DNA of 64,000 nucleotides from Collinsella ureilytica (GCF_019795105.1 NZ_JAIMFO010000007.1:186001-250000); one strand, 5' to 3'. Counted from the stretch's first letter, positions 53,513 to 63,030 are shown. Numbers and translations are program-made. The notes: generated by a model from the letters alone, not told the origin.

Positions 53513-54820
53513 ATGCGCGCCATCATATCGCCCGCACCACTTGGGGGCACGATCTCTGCTATTTCATCGAAGTCTGCTGCACATCGCCTCATCATTGCCG
53601 CTGCCCTTGCCAATGGAGCCACGATGATTTACCTCGACACCTCCTGTGAGGATATTGAGGCAACCATCCTCTGCCTGCGCTCATTGGGTGCAAAAATCGA
53701 AGAGACCCCTCAAGGCCTTCTCGTTCATCCCATCCCCAAGAGTGTCTCGTTTGGAATCTTAAAAGCGCTTGCGGGAGCTGAGCTTGACTGCAAAGAGTCT
53801 GGATCAACGCTTCGCTTTCTGTTGCCTGTAGCGGCAGCTCTTGGAGCCGATGCACGCATGATCGGTGAGGGACGACTGCCAGCCCGACCCATCGAACCCC
53901 TTGCCTCTGAAATCATTGCGGCAGGCTGCGACCTTGATACTACAGAGGGACTACCGCTCACGATGCATGGCCGTATGAGAGCGGGTCGCTTTGAGCTTCC
54001 AGGAAATATTAGCTCCCAGTATATTTCTGGCTTGCTTTTGGCGCTCCCCCTTTTGGATGGTAGCTCTGAAATACGCGTGAGTGGCACCATCGAAAGCAGA
54101 CCCTATATTGATCTCACTATACAAACCCTTGAGACCTTTGGTGTAGCCGTATTCGAAGAGCGCATTCAAGTTGATGGCGAAGACGTGGTTGTCTTTTCGA
54201 GCTCAGGCACCTACCGCACACCGGGTGAAGTAACGGTTGAAGGAGACTGGTCGAATGCTGCTTTTTGGCTCTCTGCAGCTGCTTTGGGCAATACGTCAAT
54301 TACGGTCAAAGACATCTCGTTGTCTTCCGTTCAGGGCGACCGGACAGTTCTCGCCGCACTTTCTCGCTTTGGTGCCCGGGTTATTCGCGGAACTCAACGT
54401 GCAACCGTTCGGCCAGATGCCCTACATGCCTTTGATATGAGCGCCCGCGACATTCCTGATCTCGTACCGATTCTTGCTGCCGTAGCCTCAGTTGCACAAG
54501 GCACAACCCGCATTGCGGACTGTGCGCGCCTGCGCATCAAAGAATCTGATCGTCTTGTAACCGTGCGCGATACCCTTGTTGCCTTAGGCGCAACCATTGA
54601 AATACGAGGTGACGATCTTTTGATTACCGGCACGGATAAGCTGAGCGGAGGTCAAGTTTCTGCTCATGGAGATCACCGTATTGCCATGATGGCGGCAATT
54701 GCTGCCTCGCGCTCAGAACATCCGGTCATTATCGAGGGAGCTCAGGCTGTTGATAAATCCTATCCTTCCTTTTTTGAAGATTATCGTGCCCTTGGCGGCC
54801 ACGTAGAGCTTGAAGGGTAG
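53513..54820 (+). CDS. aroA: 3-phosphoshikimate 1-carboxyvinyltransferase (EPSP synthase)
   Basis: Adds PEP to shikimate 3-phosphate. The start is the ATG at 53513, one base after aroB, behind AAGGACGC; a much longer upstream frame lies over aroB and is not coding. The 435 residues include SKSAAHRLIIAAALANG, the KESGSTLRFLLPV stretch, LPARPIEPL, and the C-terminal RIKESDRL and GDHRIAMMAAIAA. The N-terminal LNG-TMR-type motif is replaced by KESGSTLRF. Confidence 0.97.
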   Translation: MRAIISPAPLGGTISAISSKSAAHRLIIAAALANGATMIYLDTSCEDIEATILCLRSLGAKIEETPQGLLVHPIPKSVSFGILKALAGAELDCKESGSTLRFLLPVAAALGADARMIGEGRLPARPIEPLASEIIAAGCDLDTTEGLPLTMHGRMRAGRFELPGNISSQYISGLLLALPLLDGSSEIRVSGTIESRPYIDLTIQTLETFGVAVFEERIQVDGEDVVVFSSSGTYRTPGEVTVEGDWSNAAFWLSAAALGNTSITVKDISLSSVQGDRTVLAALSRFGARVIRGTQRATVRPDALHAFDMSARDIPDLVPILAAVASVAQGTTRIADCARLRIKESDRLVTVRDTLVALGATIEIRGDDLLITGTDKLSGGQVSAHGDHRIAMMAAIAASRSEHPVIIEGAQAVDKSYPSFFEDYRALGGHVELEG

Positions 54821-54826
54821 GTTGCG

Positions 54827-55993
54827 ATGTCTTCGATGACCGGTAAGGTTTTACAGCTGTCAATCTTTGGACAATCGCACTCACGAGGTATTGGCTGTGT
54901 CTTAGATGGCCTGCCTGCAGGCATTCCCATAGATCTTGAGCGTCTTCAAAAGTTTATGGCACGACGCGCTCCTGGTACTCATACCATTAACACACCTCGA
55001 AAAGAGGCTGATACCTTAGAGGTGCTCGGAGGCCTCTCGGATGGAGTTACCTGCGGAGCGCCCTTTGCAGCCATCATCTATAACACGAACACCCGCTCAA
55101 GTGACTATCAAGAGATTGCTCAAAAGCCCCGTCCAGGACATGCCGATTTTACCGCAGCCATCCGCTATGGAAACTGGAATGATAGTGCCGGTGGAGGTCA
55201 TTTCTCTGGACGCCTCACAGCTCCGCTTACCGCAGCAGGAGGCCTCGCCCTTCAAGCATTAACGCAGATGGGAATCAGAGTTCAGGCACATATTACGCAC
55301 ATTGGTAACGAGCGCGATAAAGCCTCTGACCAAGCAATCATGAGCAATGAGGCACCCTATACCATCCCGGTCGATCTTTTAGAAACGATTGCCCAACATG
55401 AGGCTGAACTCGGTATTGCGATGGCAAACGAACAAGCTGCCCTTCGTGCTCGCGAAGCAATCCTTCAGGCTGCTTCAGAAAAAGACTCAGTCGGCGGTAT
55501 GATCGAATGTATTGCCTGGGGTATGCCAGCCGGTGTGGGCGACCCGATCTTTGATGGCATTGAGAATCGAATTGCACGCATAAGCTTTGGCATTCCTGCA
55601 GTGCGCGGTATTGAATTTGGATATGGTATGCAAGCCTCCCGCCTTCGTGGATCTGAGCATAATGATCCTTTTGGCATACAGGACAAAGAAGTGCTTCCTC
55701 TCACCAATTTTGCAGGTGGCATCTTAGGAGGTATTACCACAGGAGCTCCAATCGTATGGAGGCTTGCAATCAAGCCAACCCCCTCAATTGCGCAAGAGCA
55801 ACGAACGGTTGATATGGCAACGATGAGCCCCGCTCATCTCCGCATTCAAGGGCGTCATGATCCTTGCATCGTACCGAGAGCGGTACCTGTTGTTGAAGCT
55901 GCAGGAGCCCTTGCGCTCCTTGATGCCCTCTTAGAAGACGGATGCTATAAACTACCAGCTTCACGCCCGTATCGTGCAGCATCGGAGGTATGA
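54827..55993 (+). CDS. aroC: Chorismate synthase
   Basis: Last common step, EPSP to chorismate, needing reduced FMN. The 388 residues show the family N-terminus (FGQSHSRGIGCVLDGLPAG), RRAPGTHTINTPRKE, RPGHADFTAAIRYG, and the C-terminal RHDPCIVPRAVPVVEA. The ATG at 54827 follows GAAGGGTAGG, six bases after aroA. No dedicated flavin reductase gene is next to it. Confidence 0.97.
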   Translation: MSSMTGKVLQLSIFGQSHSRGIGCVLDGLPAGIPIDLERLQKFMARRAPGTHTINTPRKEADTLEVLGGLSDGVTCGAPFAAIIYNTNTRSSDYQEIAQKPRPGHADFTAAIRYGNWNDSAGGGHFSGRLTAPLTAAGGLALQALTQMGIRVQAHITHIGNERDKASDQAIMSNEAPYTIPVDLLETIAQHEAELGIAMANEQAALRAREAILQAASEKDSVGGMIECIAWGMPAGVGDPIFDGIENRIARISFGIPAVRGIEFGYGMQASRLRGSEHNDPFGIQDKEVLPLTNFAGGILGGITTGAPIVWRLAIKPTPSIAQEQRTVDMATMSPAHLRIQGRHDPCIVPRAVPVVEAAGALALLDALLEDGCYKLPASRPYRAASEV

Positions 55994-55996
55994 GCG

Positions 55997-57142
55997 ATGG
56001 ATTTATCAGATATTCGAAAACGTCTCGATGAGATTGATACTGAAATCATCCGCCTTGCATGTGAGCGCCTCGATCTTGCCGAGGATGTGGCTCGCGCAAA
56101 AGCTCAAAGTGGCAAGCCGATCTTTGATCCTGGTCGCGAACGAGAAAAACTCGCCTGCGCAGCTCAGATAGCAACCACATCACGAGCACCTCAGGCCATC
56201 GCCTTAATGAGTCTACTGATGAGCATGAACCGTGCTGAGCAGGCGCATATCCTTGCGCACCATGATAGCCACGCTACCTCTCAGCTTCTGAAACGCTCAC
56301 TTTTACCAGCAGATACGGTCTTTCCGCAAACCGGCACCATTGCCTGCCCGGGAACCGAGGGCTCCTTTAGCCAGCAAGCAGCATGTAAGCTTTTCCGTGC
56401 TCCCTCACTCGTATACTTCGATAATTTTCAAGCGATCTTTCAAGCAGTGTCAGAAGGACTGGCAGACTTTGGCATCTTGCCGATTGAAAACTCAACGGCA
56501 GGCTCGGTACGCGAGGTCTATGATCTCCTTGATACCTGGGGCTTTTCGATTGTCCGCAGTCTCAGACTCAAAGTCTCACACCACCTGTTGGCACTTCCAA
56601 CCGCCAAGATTTCAGATATTCGAGAGATTATCAGCCATGAGCAAGCCTTGGCTCAAAGCGCCGCCTTTATTCAAAAGCTCGGCGTACGCACGCGCGTCGT
56701 TGCGAATACCGCACTGGCTGCCGAAGAGCTTGCCCGATCAGGGCGCACTGATCTTGGAGCCTTGGCATCGCGCACCTGTGCAGATCTCTATGGCTTGCAA
56801 ATTCTGCAAGAAAATGTACAGGACTCTCAGAGCAATTACACGCGCTTTGTTGTCATCGCACCAGGAACTCAAATCTATCCTGGCTCAACGCGCACCTCGC
56901 TGTTGCTGCGCTTGCAACACGAACCCGGCAGCCTCTATCGAGTCCTTGAACGCTTCTTCGCCCTCGATATTAATCTGGTGAAGCTTGAGAGCCGCCCAAT
57001 CCCCGGCACCGACTTTACCTTCAATTTCTACTTTGATCTTGATTGTCCGGCCTCATCTCCTGCTCTTGAACGCCTCTTGGACTCACTTTCAGATGTTTCG
57101 GTGAGCTATCGACTTTTAGGCTGCTATCAGGAGATGGTCTAG
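55997..57142 (+). CDS. pheA: Bifunctional chorismate mutase / prephenate dehydratase
   Basis: Converts chorismate to prephenate and on to phenylpyruvate. An AroQ-type chorismate mutase domain is at 1-90 (DIRKRLDEIDTEIIRLACER), the prephenate dehydratase domain at about 112-290 (CPGTEGSFSQQAA, GILPIENSTAGSVREVYDLL, SNYTRF), and an ACT domain at 298-375 with HEPGSLYRVL and ESRPIPG for Phe feedback. The mutase also serves tyrA. It lies three bases after aroC. Confidence 0.96.
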   Translation: MDLSDIRKRLDEIDTEIIRLACERLDLAEDVARAKAQSGKPIFDPGREREKLACAAQIATTSRAPQAIALMSLLMSMNRAEQAHILAHHDSHATSQLLKRSLLPADTVFPQTGTIACPGTEGSFSQQAACKLFRAPSLVYFDNFQAIFQAVSEGLADFGILPIENSTAGSVREVYDLLDTWGFSIVRSLRLKVSHHLLALPTAKISDIREIISHEQALAQSAAFIQKLGVRTRVVANTALAAEELARSGRTDLGALASRTCADLYGLQILQENVQDSQSNYTRFVVIAPGTQIYPGSTRTSLLLRLQHEPGSLYRVLERFFALDINLVKLESRPIPGTDFTFNFYFDLDCPASSPALERLLDSLSDVSVSYRLLGCYQEMV

Positions 57143-58414
57143 ATGAGCATAAAGGCACGACCCTATGGGGTCTTAGGGCGCAAGCTTTCTCATAGCTATA
57201 CCCCCGTGATCTATCGTGAACTGGCAGGTCTTGACTATCGCCGTTTTGAGGTGGAGCCCGAAGACCTCGAGGCCTTTTTGCTCAGCGATACCTGGGAAGG
57301 AATCAATGTCACCATACCGTATAAGCGCTCTGTCCTCCCCTATCTCTCTGAGCTCTCCCTCGCAGCTCAGCGTCTGGGCAATGTGAATACCATTACCCGA
57401 TTAGCAGATGGCAGGCTCAAAGGCGACAACACAGACTACGCAGGTTTTAAGATGCTTGCGTGCGAGTTCGATCTTTCATATAGCGGTGCGCGCTGCCTGA
57501 TTTTTGGCCAGGGCGGTGCGGGACAAACAGTAGCCGCCGTACTGGCCGATCTCGGTGCTGAGGTTCACATTTGTAGCCGCCATGCATCGAGCAGTGCAAA
57601 CTCAATCACCTATGAGGATCTATCTCAGGTTGGCTCCAGCTTTGATGTGGCAGTGAATTGCACACCTGTGGGTATGTATCCTGACTGTCCTAATGCGCCA
57701 TGCTCCCTTGATTTCTTACCACATCTCTCTGGGCTTATTGATATCGTCTATAACCCAGCACGTACCGGGCTGATGCTACAGGCTGAGCAACGCGGAATTC
57801 CTTGCATCGGAGGGCTCCTCATGCTGGTAGCCCAAGCAGCAGAAGCAACAAAGATCTATACCGGAACCAGTATAGCGCCAGCAGCAATACGCTCGCTCAC
57901 CGATCGCTTAAGCAACACCGAACAAAATCTCGTGCTCATTGGCATGCCCGGTGCTGGAAAAACTACGCTTGGCACCTTACTTGCCAAGCGCTTAGGTAGA
58001 CCCTTTTTTGACTCAGACCTCGTGCTTGAACAACAACTTGACCAGCCAATTCCAGAGGTCATTCGCACGCATGGTGTAGCTGCGTTTCGTCAACTCGAGC
58101 ATGACGTCTTGGCAGAGCTGGGCAAAAAATCTGGTGCTGTTATTGCCACCGGCGGAGGTGTAGTTGAACGAGCAGAAAACTATGAAGTGCTCCATCAAAA
58201 TGGAACCCTTATTATGATCGACCGCGCCTTGGATGAGCTGAGCGATGAAGGGCGCCCCTTGAGTGCCAGCCAAGGTATTCACACACTGGGTGAGCACCGC
58301 CTTCCCACACTCACTGCCTGGGCGGATATGATCATTCCTGCAGCACCTACACCAGAAGCCACGCTTGATGCTATCGTGGAACAGCTCTCACCCATGCTCG
58401 TGCCCCTCACATGA
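57143..58414 (+). CDS. aroEK: Fused shikimate dehydrogenase - shikimate kinase
   Basis: One polypeptide for two consecutive steps, 3-dehydroshikimate to shikimate to shikimate 3-phosphate. Residues 1-255 are AroE-like: K61 in VTIPYK, N82, D98 in GDNTDYAGF, and the NADP loop GQGGAGQT. Residues 262-423 are AroK-like: Walker A GMPGAGKTT (267-275), D290/D292, RQLE, GGGV (337-340) and lid Arg in GRPL. The frame is continuous with no stop between them. The ATG directly follows the pheA TAG. Confidence 0.95.
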   Translation: MSIKARPYGVLGRKLSHSYTPVIYRELAGLDYRRFEVEPEDLEAFLLSDTWEGINVTIPYKRSVLPYLSELSLAAQRLGNVNTITRLADGRLKGDNTDYAGFKMLACEFDLSYSGARCLIFGQGGAGQTVAAVLADLGAEVHICSRHASSSANSITYEDLSQVGSSFDVAVNCTPVGMYPDCPNAPCSLDFLPHLSGLIDIVYNPARTGLMLQAEQRGIPCIGGLLMLVAQAAEATKIYTGTSIAPAAIRSLTDRLSNTEQNLVLIGMPGAGKTTLGTLLAKRLGRPFFDSDLVLEQQLDQPIPEVIRTHGVAAFRQLEHDVLAELGKKSGAVIATGGGVVERAENYEVLHQNGTLIMIDRALDELSDEGRPLSASQGIHTLGEHRLPTLTAWADMIIPAAPTPEATLDAIVEQLSPMLVPLT

Positions 58415-58455
58415 ACAAGGTAGTATGACCCACACCCAAGCTGATAAGGAGACCT

Positions 58456-58905
58456 ATGCAAGCTCTTGTAATTAATGGTCCGAATATCAATCTCTTAGGC
58501 ATCCGCGAACCTGAGCTGTATGGGAACAAGGATTATTCTGACCTTGTTGAGCTCTGTCAGCAGGCTGGAGCTGAGGCGGGCTTTTCTGCTGTTTCTTGCT
58601 TTCAAACAAACCATGAAGGTGAGATCGTCGATGCCATTCAGGAGGCGAGATTCAGCTTTGATGGCATCATCATTAACCCTGCTGCCTATACGCATACCTC
58701 CATCGCAATTCTAGATGCCCTACAAGCAGTAAATTTACCTGCCGTAGAGGTTCATATCAGCGATGTAGATGCGCGCGAGAGTTTTCGGCAGATCTCATAT
58801 ACCGGAAAAGCGTGCTTTGCTCGAGTTGCTGGTGAGGGCATTCAGGGCTATGCCCGAGCACTTCAGCTCTTAGCAGTTCACCTCAAAACCTCACATGAGC
58901 GCTAA
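58456..58905 (+). CDS. aroQ: 3-dehydroquinate dehydratase, type II
   Basis: Third shikimate step. The 149-residue type II (AroQ) enzyme has NGPNINLLGIREPELYG with the flexible lid Arg and Tyr, SCFQTNHEGEIVD, NPAAYTHTSIAI with the catalytic His, and VEVHISDV. It completes the pathway in this operon. It lies 41 bases after the aroEK fusion with AAGGAG upstream, and ends one base before the recN stop on the other strand. Confidence 0.97.
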   Translation: MQALVINGPNINLLGIREPELYGNKDYSDLVELCQQAGAEAGFSAVSCFQTNHEGEIVDAIQEARFSFDGIIINPAAYTHTSIAILDALQAVNLPAVEVHISDVDARESFRQISYTGKACFARVAGEGIQGYARALQLLAVHLKTSHER

Positions 58906-58906
58906 C

Positions 58907-60535
58907 TCACCGACCATGCTCAGCCATCAACTCACGCGCATGAGCGAGTGAGACCTCACTATCATCTCCTGAAAGCATGCGAGCAAGCTCGCGAACCCGC
59001 TCGTTGCCTTTGACGAGCACAAGCTCAGTACGCGGCTCATCGGTACCTGTGCGCCGCACAACGTAGTGACAATCAGCCACAGCAGCAACTGCTGCAACGT
59101 GGGTGACTACAATAACCTGATGAGTTTTTGAGAGCCGCTCCAACAGAGCAGCCAAAGCACGAGCTGCTGAACCACCAACGCCCGCATCAACCTCATCAAA
59201 GACCAGCGTTTCTGTAGCATCGGCACTACCGAGCACGACCTTTGCTGCCAGCAACATACGGGAAAGCTCACCACCAGATGCAATCCGGCGAAGGGGACGC
59301 GGCACCAAACCAGGAGCACTACGATATAAGAACTCACAGGCGCACGAACCTGATTCTTGCCACGCAGCTCGTTCAAGCTCACGAGACTGCCATACGAGCT
59401 CAGCGCCACCCATCTCAAGCAGAGCCATCTGAGCCATAACCTCACGGCAAAAACGAGGAGCTATGCGATCACGAGCAGCTTTAAGCTCGCGCGCAGCGTC
59501 CACAAGCTCTGCCTCGGCTGCTTTGGCCTCATCTTGAGCCGCACGCACGCGCTCTTCTCCTGCATCAACAAGGCTGATCAGCTCTTCTGAGGCAGTTTGT
59601 GCTGCAAAGACATCGTCCATTGAAGGACCAAAGGCACGCATAAGTCCGCGCAGAGCAGCGTGGCGCTCTTGAAGCTGAGCCAGGCGTGCCGGATCAAAAT
59701 CAATCTCATCACGATACCGTCTCAGATCAGACGCACCGTCTTCCAAGCTGATAGCTGCCTCAGAAAGCGTATCAACCATCTCGGTAAGACGTGCATCAAC
59801 GCTCGTCATGCGCTCCAGCTCTGAGAGCGCCTCATGTAAGGCATCGAGAGCTCCGTCTTCGCCTGAGAGCTTGCCGTACGCATCGTTTGCAGTCGTAGCA
59901 AGAGCCTGGGCATGCTCTGCTACCGGCAACATCTCTTCGAGCTGTTCCAACTCACCAGGCTTAGGCTCAACTTCTTGAATCCGATCGAGCACAAAACGCG
60001 CCTGATCGACGCGCTCACCTTGAGCGCGTGAAGCAGACTCAATGCGGCAAAGCTCAGCAGCAGCCTCTTTTGCATGAGCAAATGCCTCCTGATAGCGGCG
60101 CAGCCTCTCTGAAATTACGCTATGCCCCCACATATCAACCATGTAAAGATGATTGGTGGGATCAAGCAAGCGCTGGTGCTCATGCTGGCCACAGAGATCA
60201 ATAACTGGCTCCATGAGTGACGCTAACTCACGCACTCCGGCAAGCTCACCATTGATTCGGACGCGGCTTCTTCCATCGGTTCCAATACGGCGAGAAACCG
60301 TTATTCCATCAAGATCATCAGACCCAATAAAGAAACGACCCTGAACCTGAGCCTCATCTGAACCATCCCGCACCTGGCTCGCATCGCCACGCTCGCCCAT
60401 GAGGAGTTTCAACGCTGAGAGCAAAGCTGACTTACCAGCACCGGTCTCACCCGTCAACACCGTAAGACCAGGCTCCAAGTTCAGATGAGCCTCTTTAATA
60501 AGAGCGAGATTTGCAACAGAGATCTCATCGATCAC
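58907..60535 (-). CDS. recN: DNA repair protein RecN
   Basis: SMC-like ATPase acting early in double-strand break repair. The 542 residues have the N-terminal GETGAGKSALLSAL Walker A, a coiled-coil centre (about 150-370), the SGGELSRMLLA signature and LVFDEVDAGVGG Walker B near the C-terminus. The start is GTG at 60535, overlapping nadK by 11 bases. It ends the efp-to-recN run. Confidence 0.96.
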   Translation of the reverse strand: MIDEISVANLALIKEAHLNLEPGLTVLTGETGAGKSALLSALKLLMGERGDASQVRDGSDEAQVQGRFFIGSDDLDGITVSRRIGTDGRSRVRINGELAGVRELASLMEPVIDLCGQHEHQRLLDPTNHLYMVDMWGHSVISERLRRYQEAFAHAKEAAAELCRIESASRAQGERVDQARFVLDRIQEVEPKPGELEQLEEMLPVAEHAQALATTANDAYGKLSGEDGALDALHEALSELERMTSVDARLTEMVDTLSEAAISLEDGASDLRRYRDEIDFDPARLAQLQERHAALRGLMRAFGPSMDDVFAAQTASEELISLVDAGEERVRAAQDEAKAAEAELVDAARELKAARDRIAPRFCREVMAQMALLEMGGAELVWQSRELERAAWQESGSCACEFLYRSAPGLVPRPLRRIASGGELSRMLLAAKVVLGSADATETLVFDEVDAGVGGSAARALAALLERLSKTHQVIVVTHVAAVAAVADCHYVVRRTGTDEPRTELVLVKGNERVRELARMLSGDDSEVSLAHARELMAEHGR

Positions 60536-61406
60536 GGCGACTCACCCCAGCTCCCCTCACCCCATAAAAGACTCGCGAGACGCTTGCGTAAAAGCCTTCG
60601 CTTCCATAGCCCAACAGCAAGACATCATAGGCTGCACGCTTAACAGATGCATGCGCAATGGTGCCTTCTACCTCAAGATAGCGACCATCAACTGCCACAG
60701 CTGCAACTGAAGGTCGATCCGAACTCAAGGACAACTCAATAATATCGGCAGGTGAGGTGAGAAAAGCTCGCGCCTGAATGGTATGCGGAGCAATGGGGAC
60801 ACATACCAGACCCTTATAGTCAGGGCTTACAATGGGTCCTCCCGCAGATAAGGCATATCCTGTAGAGCCAGTAGCTGTTGCAACAATTACACCGTCGCCG
60901 CGCAAGCGATCAATATGGTGCCCCGAAACCTCAATATCGACGGTCACCATATCGGAAAGAGGCCCTCTGGTAAGAGCAATATCATTTAAGCCCGAAGCCG
61001 TGAGGACATGGATCTCACCCGCCTCATCCACACTGCGTACCTCACAGGTGAGCGCGGCTCTGCGCGAAGGTATCATCTCTCCTGCTAGCGCGTCGGCAAC
61101 CATCTCAAATACATCTCGCTCTTGAGGACTGGCAGCGGTCAAAAAGCCCAAATGCCCGTACGAAATACCCAAAATAGGAATCTCTTTGTCGCCCACTAAG
61201 CGAGCGGCGCGCAATAAGGTACCATCTCCCCCAAGACTAATGGCAAGATCAGCGCCCAAAACATCGGGCTCATGCAGGCGGCACGCGCCTGGATTCGGCT
61301 CAATTTCTACGTCAATTCCTTGGGCATCAAGCCATGTATCAAGCGCCTGAGCGCTCAGAATTGCCTCTTCACGATGATAATTGGGAACTAGCACGACCTT
61401 TTTCAT
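60525..61406 (-). CDS. nadK: NAD kinase
   Basis: Phosphorylates NAD to NADP. The 293 residues contain the GGDGT motif (SLGGDGTLLRAARL), GHLGFL, the NDIALTRG segment and GDGVIVATATGSTGYALSAGGPIV. It overlaps tlyA by four bases (ATGA) and recN by 11. Encoding nadK between tlyA and recN is a common actinobacterial order. Confidence 0.97.
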   Translation of the reverse strand: MKKVVLVPNYHREEAILSAQALDTWLDAQGIDVEIEPNPGACRLHEPDVLGADLAISLGGDGTLLRAARLVGDKEIPILGISYGHLGFLTAASPQERDVFEMVADALAGEMIPSRRAALTCEVRSVDEAGEIHVLTASGLNDIALTRGPLSDMVTVDIEVSGHHIDRLRGDGVIVATATGSTGYALSAGGPIVSPDYKGLVCVPIAPHTIQARAFLTSPADIIELSLSSDRPSVAAVAVDGRYLEVEGTIAHASVKRAAYDVLLLGYGSEGFYASVSRVFYGVRGAGVSRRDR

Positions 61407-62194
61407 ATGTTTTGCGCCCTCCGTTTCAGCTCAGATGCAGCCTGCTCAAGCACGGCCACATCTGCACCTACTCGCTCCCCTAGCAAAAAATACTCCCGAT
61501 TACCCTTCGCGCCTCGAATAGAAGATGAACAAACACCTTGCGGTATGAGCCCTACCGATGCAAAGAGGTCAATCATGCGACATACAACCTCATATCTTAC
61601 GGCAGGATCTCTGACCACACCACCTGACTCTACCTGATCAGGGCGGGCCTCAAACTGTGGTTTTACTAGGGTCAGAAAGCGCCCGTGCGGGCAAAGAAGA
61701 TCTAAAACAGCAGGCAAAATACGCTCAATTGATGTGAAAGAGACATCGCAAACGGCCACATCAAAGCGGCCAACAGCGCCTGGGTCAAGTACTGTAATAT
61801 TCGTACGCTCATACAAGGCTACCCGTGGATCCTCACGCAACTCCCAAGCAAACTGGGCGCGCCCCACATCAACCGAGGTGACATGTGAAGCTCCATGCTG
61901 TAAGAGGCAATCGGTAAAACCACCGGTTGAAGCTCCAACATCTAAGCAACGAAGACCGGCCGGATCAACCCCAAGTTCTGCCAAGGCTCCGGCAAGTTTA
62001 ATGCCCCCACGTCCAACATATGGCTTTTTTCCACGCACATGAAGAGCCAGACCTTGCTCAACACGCATGCCGGGATGTTCGAGACGCTCACCTGACGCGG
62101 AAACTAAGCCTGCCATCAAGAGCCGAAGCGCCTCATCGCGGTTCGCGCAAAACCCTTGAGCAACTAATTCATCATCGAGGCGAGAGCGCGCCAT
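61403..62194 (-). CDS. tlyA: TlyA-family rRNA 2'-O-methyltransferase / hemolysin-like
   Basis: The mycobacterial TlyA methylates 16S and 23S rRNA riboses. Residues 1-60 are an S4 RNA-binding domain (RLDDELVAQGFCANRDEALRL), followed by an RrmJ/FtsJ-like methyltransferase: KPYVGRGGIKLAGAL, DVGASTGGFTDCLLQHGA for SAM, and LVKPQFEA. I start at the ATG at 62194; a TTG at 62200 overlapping the xseB stop is the alternative. 263 residues. Confidence 0.93.
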   Translation of the reverse strand: MARSRLDDELVAQGFCANRDEALRLLMAGLVSASGERLEHPGMRVEQGLALHVRGKKPYVGRGGIKLAGALAELGVDPAGLRCLDVGASTGGFTDCLLQHGASHVTSVDVGRAQFAWELREDPRVALYERTNITVLDPGAVGRFDVAVCDVSFTSIERILPAVLDLLCPHGRFLTLVKPQFEARPDQVESGGVVRDPAVRYEVVCRMIDLFASVGLIPQGVCSSSIRGAKGNREYFLLGERVGADVAVLEQAASELKRRAQNI

Positions 62195-62196
62195 AC

Positions 62197-62514
62197 TCAA
62201 TCGGCCTGAGTATGAGCGATATGCTCAGCATCAGCACTTGTTGACAGCGTTGTGCGGTCTGAATCTTCAGGCTGAGAATCAGGTTCATTATCTGCAGCAG
62301 CTGCACGTGAGCCATCAGGTGTATGCGGTTCAGAAGAAGGGTTAGTTTCGATCTCAAAACTATCAACCCGGTCAACTGCCTCAGAGCCAAGCCGGATTGC
62401 CTCATCAAACAGATCAAGCGAACGTTCAAGCGAGGTATCTTTGGCGCGCACAGTTGAGATAATCTCATCAAGGCGGGCGGTAATTTCGTCAAAGGAACGA
62501 AACTCATAGGCCAT
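62197..62514 (-). CDS. xseB: Exodeoxyribonuclease VII small subunit
   Basis: Small subunit of the single-strand exonuclease VII. The start is the ATG at 62514 behind GAGGAGTTATCTC. Residues 1-60 match XseB (FDEITARLDEIISTVR, SLERSLDLFDEAIRLG); a 45-residue acidic, low-complexity tail follows. The large subunit gene xseA, usually adjacent, is absent between nusB and tlyA. It overlaps nusB by 11 bases. Confidence 0.88.
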   Translation of the reverse strand: MAYEFRSFDEITARLDEIISTVRAKDTSLERSLDLFDEAIRLGSEAVDRVDSFEIETNPSSEPHTPDGSRAAAADNEPDSQPEDSDRTTLSTSADAEHIAHTQAD

Positions 62515-63025
62515 GAGATAACTCCTCATGAACGGACTCGCCCGCAGCTTGAACGGGGCTTTCATCACCGAACTCACCTGCTGTTTGAAGAGACTCCTCT
62601 TCATCCATCCGTGCAATCCTGCCCAAAACGCCATTTACAAAGCTCGCAGAATCATCGGTTCCATACGCCTTAGCCAGCTCAACCGCCTCGTCAATCACGA
62701 TGGCATCATCTAAGGCATCGTCTACAGAACCAAATCTGAGCTCATACACAGCCATGCGTAGTAAATTCCGGTCAGCTCCAGGCATGCGCTCAAGAGCCCA
62801 GTTTTCAGAGACCGCCCGAAGCCAGGCATCGATCTCTGTCCGGTGTGCCTCTGCCCCAGATGCCAGACGAATGGCATACGGATCCAGAGGTCCTTTAGAA
62901 ATAAGATAGTCTCCTGCTACGATGCACTCAATGCTTTCGTTTAACGCCTCGGCCTGAAAGAGGAGCTGGAGCGCCTGACTTCTTGCCAGCGTGCGCCCGC
63001 GCAAGACCTTAGATGATCTAGACAC
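62504..63025 (-). CDS. nusB: Transcription antitermination factor NusB
   Basis: Binds boxA RNA with S10 for rRNA antitermination. The 173 residues have the family helices (RSQALQLLFQAEALN, ERMPGADRNLLRMAVYEL, AIVIDEAVELAKAYGTDDSASFVNGVLGRI-type segment). I prefer the GTG at 63025, eight bases after AAGGAG; a GTG at 63031 overlapping the upstream stop is only two bases from that site. A 35-residue acidic tail is extra. Confidence 0.94.
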   Translation of the reverse strand: MSRSSKVLRGRTLARSQALQLLFQAEALNESIECIVAGDYLISKGPLDPYAIRLASGAEAHRTEIDAWLRAVSENWALERMPGADRNLLRMAVYELRFGSVDDALDDAIVIDEAVELAKAYGTDDSASFVNGVLGRIARMDEEESLQTAGEFGDESPVQAAGESVHEELSHGL

Positions 63026-63030
63026 CGACA

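Noticed and set aside
55997-57142. Separate chorismate mutase gene before a prephenate dehydratase gene
   Set aside because: The frame is continuous from the mutase domain through the ACT domain; this is a normal P-protein fusion.
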